Assembly: GCA_951799405.1 (NCBI GenBank)
Contig: OX637359.1
Span: forward strand, 8,738,201-8,802,200
Reading direction: 5' to 3'
Length of the DNA: 64,000 nucleotides
Source: Agapetus fuscipes
Lineage: Eukaryota > Arthropoda > Insecta > Trichoptera > Glossosomatidae
Shown here piece after piece: positions 60,905-64,000 of the stretch. How positions within the stretch are numbered: position 1 is the first letter of the stretch; every line of letters starts with the position of its first letter. The notes below the pieces were generated by a model. It searched no databases. It saw only the letters and a program-made list of their open reading frames with translations, and was not told the DNA's origin. The position numbers and the translations under genes were made by a program.

Positions 60905-61420
60905 AATCTATAATTTATAATCTAAGTTGCAAATATGTGCCAAATTTAAGATTCATATTACAGTAGGTGCATGCCCACAAACAGACGCGTGTAAGTTCGC
61001 GCTTACACATGCCGCATGTGTAAGCTTTTTTGTATCTTAGATTGTGTCTCTTTTCCTTTTATGTAATCGCAACCTCCATCATTATTGTTTTTAGTTTTTT
61101 TGTTTGTTTTTCATTTTGTATAATCATACTCTTCCCCTTTGTTTTTATATGTAGGTTAATTTAAATTATCTTTATTCGCAAAGACTTATAATTGGCTCCT
61201 TACATCTATTCATACTTTTGATCCTGTAAACTTAGCTGTTGGTCTTCCTAATAAATAAAATAAAATAAAAATGTAGACTCACAACATAAAAACCCAATCT
61301 GAAATGAACAGAAGCCCCGCAGCTTTTGCCGACCTTCCCTAAAACAGGGGGGGCATTGGTAAAGTGAACAATTTTTTACAGTATGGGTGGTCAGCCTCAT
61401 ATTAATCTATAAGTCTAAGT
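60905..61420 (-). repeat. Repeat A split by a LINE 3' UTR
   Basis: 60905-61021 is the tail half and 61272-61420 the start half. Joining at ATGTG/ATGTA restores the consensus. Confidence 0.75.
61022..61271 (+). repeat. LINE 3' UTR insertion with (AAAAT)n tail
   Basis: 250 bp ending GTTGGTCTTCCTAATAAATA and AAATA repeats. Five-base target duplication ATGTR. Confidence 0.55.
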
Positions 61421-61439
61421 CTAAAGTGGTATATAAAAC

Positions 61440-61718
61440 ATCTATGAGGCTCCCAGACGCTCTGTATATGCTAAATTAAACAGGCTAAGATGGGCCGTAC
61501 ATGTGCAGAGAATGCCGTCTTCACGGGTAACAAAAAGGATCCTTGAGGGACATCCGGGTGGGAAAAAAAGAGTTGGCAGACCTAGGCTGAGATGGGAGGA
61601 TGAGGTGAGGAAGGACGCAAACCAACTACTGCAGGTAACAGACTGGAAAGCCGCAGCGGTAGACAGGAGGAGCTGGAGGCGAAGGCTGATGGAGGCCAAG
61701 GGGAGATATGAGCTGTAG
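61440..61718 (+). pseudogene. LINE-gamma ORF2 C-terminus, 92 open codons
   Basis: Reads AKLNRLRWAVHVQRMPSSRV, VGRPRLRWEDEVRKDANQLL, TDWKAAAVDRRSWRRRLMEA and ends RYEL with a stop. Typical end of a CR1/Jockey-like ORF2. Undamaged, so a recent insertion. Upstream RT absent. Confidence 0.8.
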
Positions 61719-61734
61719 AGCCATCGAAGAAGAG

Positions 61735-61850
61735 GAAGTGCTTGTTTGTCTTATCTACACCAGAAGTAATTTCACATGAGAAATTTTCGTATGTGTACTG
61801 AACCAATGTGTCGCTGGAAATTGATTTTGAAAATATCAAAAAAAATCTAA
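61735..61850. mobile_element. MITE B, left half
   Basis: AAGTGCTTGTTTGTCTTATC to GGAAATTGATTTTGAAAA; truncated. Confidence 0.55.
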
Positions 61851-61871
61851 CGATTTCCTTTTAAGGTCCCA

Positions 61872-61980
61872 TATCATTTGTTATCTTGATAATGGTGTGA
61901 TAACGTCGAAAGCGCTCGAGGAAATAAATCAACTCGTGAAGAAAAACTTTAAGATTAATTTTTACACTACTAATCGACTA
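61872..61980 (+). repeat. Penelope-type terminal fragment
   Basis: CTTGATAATGGTGTGATAAC then GTCGAAAGCGCTCGAGG and an AT-rich tail, as at 12150 (minus) and 49880. Confidence 0.45.
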
Positions 61981-62065
61981 TAGCATTTAACAAAATCTTT
62001 TGAAATCTCCAAACTTTTTTGAATTTGTTAATGTTTTCCCGCACAAATCGATTTATTAACCTTAT

Positions 62066-62315
62066 TGACTTGACTGATAGGTTGGTATGCGGCTGACCAC
62101 CCATACTGTAAAAAAATGGTTCACTTTGCCAATGTCACCCCTGTTTCAGGGAAGGTCGGCAAGAGTTGCAGGGCTTATGTTAATTTGAGATTGAGTTTTT
62201 TTATATTGTAGGTCCACAGGCGGCATGTGTGAGCGCGAAATTATGCGTGACTGCTTGTGGGAATGCATTTAATATGAATTTCAAATGATACAAATCTTTG
62301 CAGCTTAGATTTAGA
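62066..62315 (+). repeat. Repeat A, full length
   Basis: GACTTGACTGATAGGTTGG to CTTAGATTTAGATTAA. Confidence 0.85.
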
Positions 62316-62611
62316 TTAAAATAACATTAAGGAAACTACATGCAATGTGTTATATTAATGGCAATACCTTACTGCCTCAAAAAACTAATACCCACTGTGT
62401 ACTCGCCCGGTCTGAATGCTTATTACGAGCGATATGGAGTCCGAACAAGAAATTCAGATGCCATACAATGCTCGTATTGTGTGGTCGGCCAGGTAAAGAA
62501 TTTAAAATTGCGAAATAAAACAAAAGATTACTATAGCTGTTCATTTGTTTTCACTACATTCCCCATTACTTTTCATCTATTGGTCTTCTCCATCGAATAT
62601 TGTCGATCAAT
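62316..62611. other. No gene seen
   Basis: A 95-codon frame at 62340-62627 (TVYSPGLNAYYERYGVRTRN) is unsupported but not clearly repeat; possible remnant. Confidence 0.3.
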
Positions 62612-62870
62612 ATTCTTTGACTTATAGGTAGGTATGAAGCTGACCACCCATAGATACTCTAAAAAAATGGTTAACTTTGCCAATGTCACCTCTGTGTCAG
62701 GGAAGTTCGGCGAGATTTGCAGGGCTTATGTTCATTTGAGATTGGGTTTTGATATTGCAAGTTTACATGCGGGAGGTGTAAGCGCGAACTTATGCGTGTC
62801 TGTTTGTAGGCATGCATTTAATATGAACTTTTAATGTTAATATGTCTTTGAAACTTCGATTAGATAAGAT
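62612..62870 (+). repeat. Repeat A, full length
   Basis: TTTGACTTATAGGTAGGTAT to TTCGATTAGATAAGATTAGG. Has a 66-codon frame, 62634-62834. Confidence 0.85.
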
Positions 62871-63206
62871 TAGGTGTCTTCCCCATCGAATATAGTAGAT
62901 CAGCACCTACTCTTGCCGACCTTCCATGAAATAGGGGTGACACAACTTTGACCCTGGTTCAACAGTGTAATTGTTAATTAATATTTCATTAAAGTATCAA
63001 AATAATGAATTATTTTTTAATTATTTTAATCCTTGTTTCTGGCAAGGCAAAATAGATTAGTGAATTGCATTCCTCTTACAAATCCATTGAAAAAAATCAA
63101 CTGTATATGGTAGTATTTTCCATTTCTCAGTAGATACGCAAAACAAGGAAACTTGTTTGTGAAATTACGATGGAATTTTTGGTACTTTTTGCCTTCAGTT
63201 TTGGAG
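62871..63206. other. Spacer with repeat scraps
   Basis: A repeat A scrap (62905-62942) runs into the CTTTGACCCTGGTTCAACAG tRNA-like tail. The rest is AT-rich. Confidence 0.4.
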
Positions 63207-63467
63207 TTAACTTAGTGCTTGTTTGTTTTATGTCCATCAGAGGTAATTTCACTTGAGCAATGTTTGTTGGTGTGTGTACTGTACCAATGTGCCTGATGAA
63301 AACTGGAAATTGATTTAAAAAAATATTTAAAACAACTCTCACATTATCATGTTATTCGTTTTTTTCTTGGTCCAGATTTTAAATAATGTGATTTTCAATA
63401 CAATGTCATTGAAAGGTCATCTTTGAATCAAACGGTAGATAAGCCAAACAAGCACTGAGGGGACGAA
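63207..63467. mobile_element. MITE B, full length
   Basis: Left CTTAGTGCTTGTTTGTTTTA, right AAGCCAAACAAGCACTGAGG. Best-preserved inverted ends of the family. Confidence 0.7.
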
Positions 63468-63699
63468 CTACAAGTTGTCAAATGTTTTATTACGGAAGTG
63501 TTTAAACAACCAACACTTAACTTTGAAAGGTTAATAATAATGAAAATAATTAGTTTTATGAACTAAGGGGGGAAGAATACATGATGCGGGTAAAATGCAA
63601 CCTAATATATTAAAAACAATTATTTTTAATAAACAGAAACAATTTAAGGGATAACCATGAATTTTTACCACATCGTCATGTTAATTTGTACCGCTATAT
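63468..63699. other. Spacer
   Basis: Nothing recognised. Confidence 0.4.
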
Positions 63700-63823
63700 A
63701 ATCTAAAATGCAAAGATGTATTAACATTTAATGCACGCCCACAAGCAGACGTGTAGATTTGCGTTTAATGATGCTGCATGTGTACTTACTAAAAAATAAC
63801 TGAAATATAAAATGAACGCAGGT
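63700..63823 (-). repeat. Repeat A, tail half, interrupted by the next copy
   Basis: ATAATCTAAAATGCAAAGATG to AAAATGAACGCAGG. Confidence 0.7.
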
Positions 63824-63824
63824 C

Positions 63825-64000
63825 TAATCTAATCTAATCTAAGTTGCAAAGATATGTTACATTGGGTATTCACATTATAAGCATTGTCACAAGCTGACAC
63901 GTGTAAGTTCGCGCTTTAGGCATACCGCATGTGGACTTACAATATAATAATCCAAATCACAAATGAACATACACCCTGCAGCCTTTGCCAACCTTTCCTG
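63825..64000 (-). repeat. Repeat A, runs off the window
   Basis: Starts with three TCTAA units and proceeds to GCCAACCTTTCCTG at the window end. Inserted into the copy on its left, same orientation. Confidence 0.8.

Overview
The window looks like AT-rich nuclear DNA from an insect. Three single-exon genes have the full domain plan of insect divergent ionotropic receptors (IRs), and the rest is dominated by arthropod-type repeats: tRNA-derived SINEs, LINE 3' ends, Penelope-like elements and hAT-type MITEs. The order or species cannot be told from the sequence. Real protein-coding content is small: one partial gene at the left edge (1-1148, function not recognised) and the IR cluster at 34.5-45.6 kb (34521-36470, 39251-41194, 43588-45558, all on +). 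Almost every other open frame sits inside a repeat or is antisense to one.

Layout. 0-1.1 kb: 3' end of an unknown coiled-coil-rich gene. 1.2-34 kb: dense nested repeats with no intact gene. The most frequent is a 250-270 bp family, here called repeat A, with about 28 copies on both strands ending in (TAGATT)n. With it are SINE1 (tRNA-Thr-like head, two alternative 3' tails), SINE2 (another tRNA-like head), MITE families B, C, D, G and H, C-terminal scraps of several LINEs (alpha, beta, gamma, delta are local labels), and palindromic pieces of Penelope-like elements. At 33209-33651 a complete 120-nt 5S rRNA sequence is fused to a SINE1 copy, and the whole unit is inserted into a repeat A copy. 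34.5-45.6 kb: the three IR genes in tandem. The last two are close paralogs that keep matching TATA boxes; a 1.68-kb hAT-like fold-back transposon lies 4 bp after the stop codon of the middle gene. 45.6-64 kb: repeats again, including a decayed 2.5-kb DNA transposon (50.2-52.7 kb), a degenerate tandem array with a period near 438 bp (53.6-55.3 kb), reverse-transcriptase fragments, and a 716-bp Penelope-like copy with a GIY-YIG domain and inverted terminal repeats (59.8-60.5 kb).

How the parts work together. The IR genes would encode membrane receptor subunits of chemosensory neurons and show local gene duplication with patchy homogenisation. The repeats give a readable insertion history: transposons inside SINEs, SINEs inside repeat A, LINE pieces inside SINEs, several with clear target-site duplications. 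Domain positions and percentages are by eye. Repeat edges are approximate to about 5-15 bases unless a target-site duplication fixes them.
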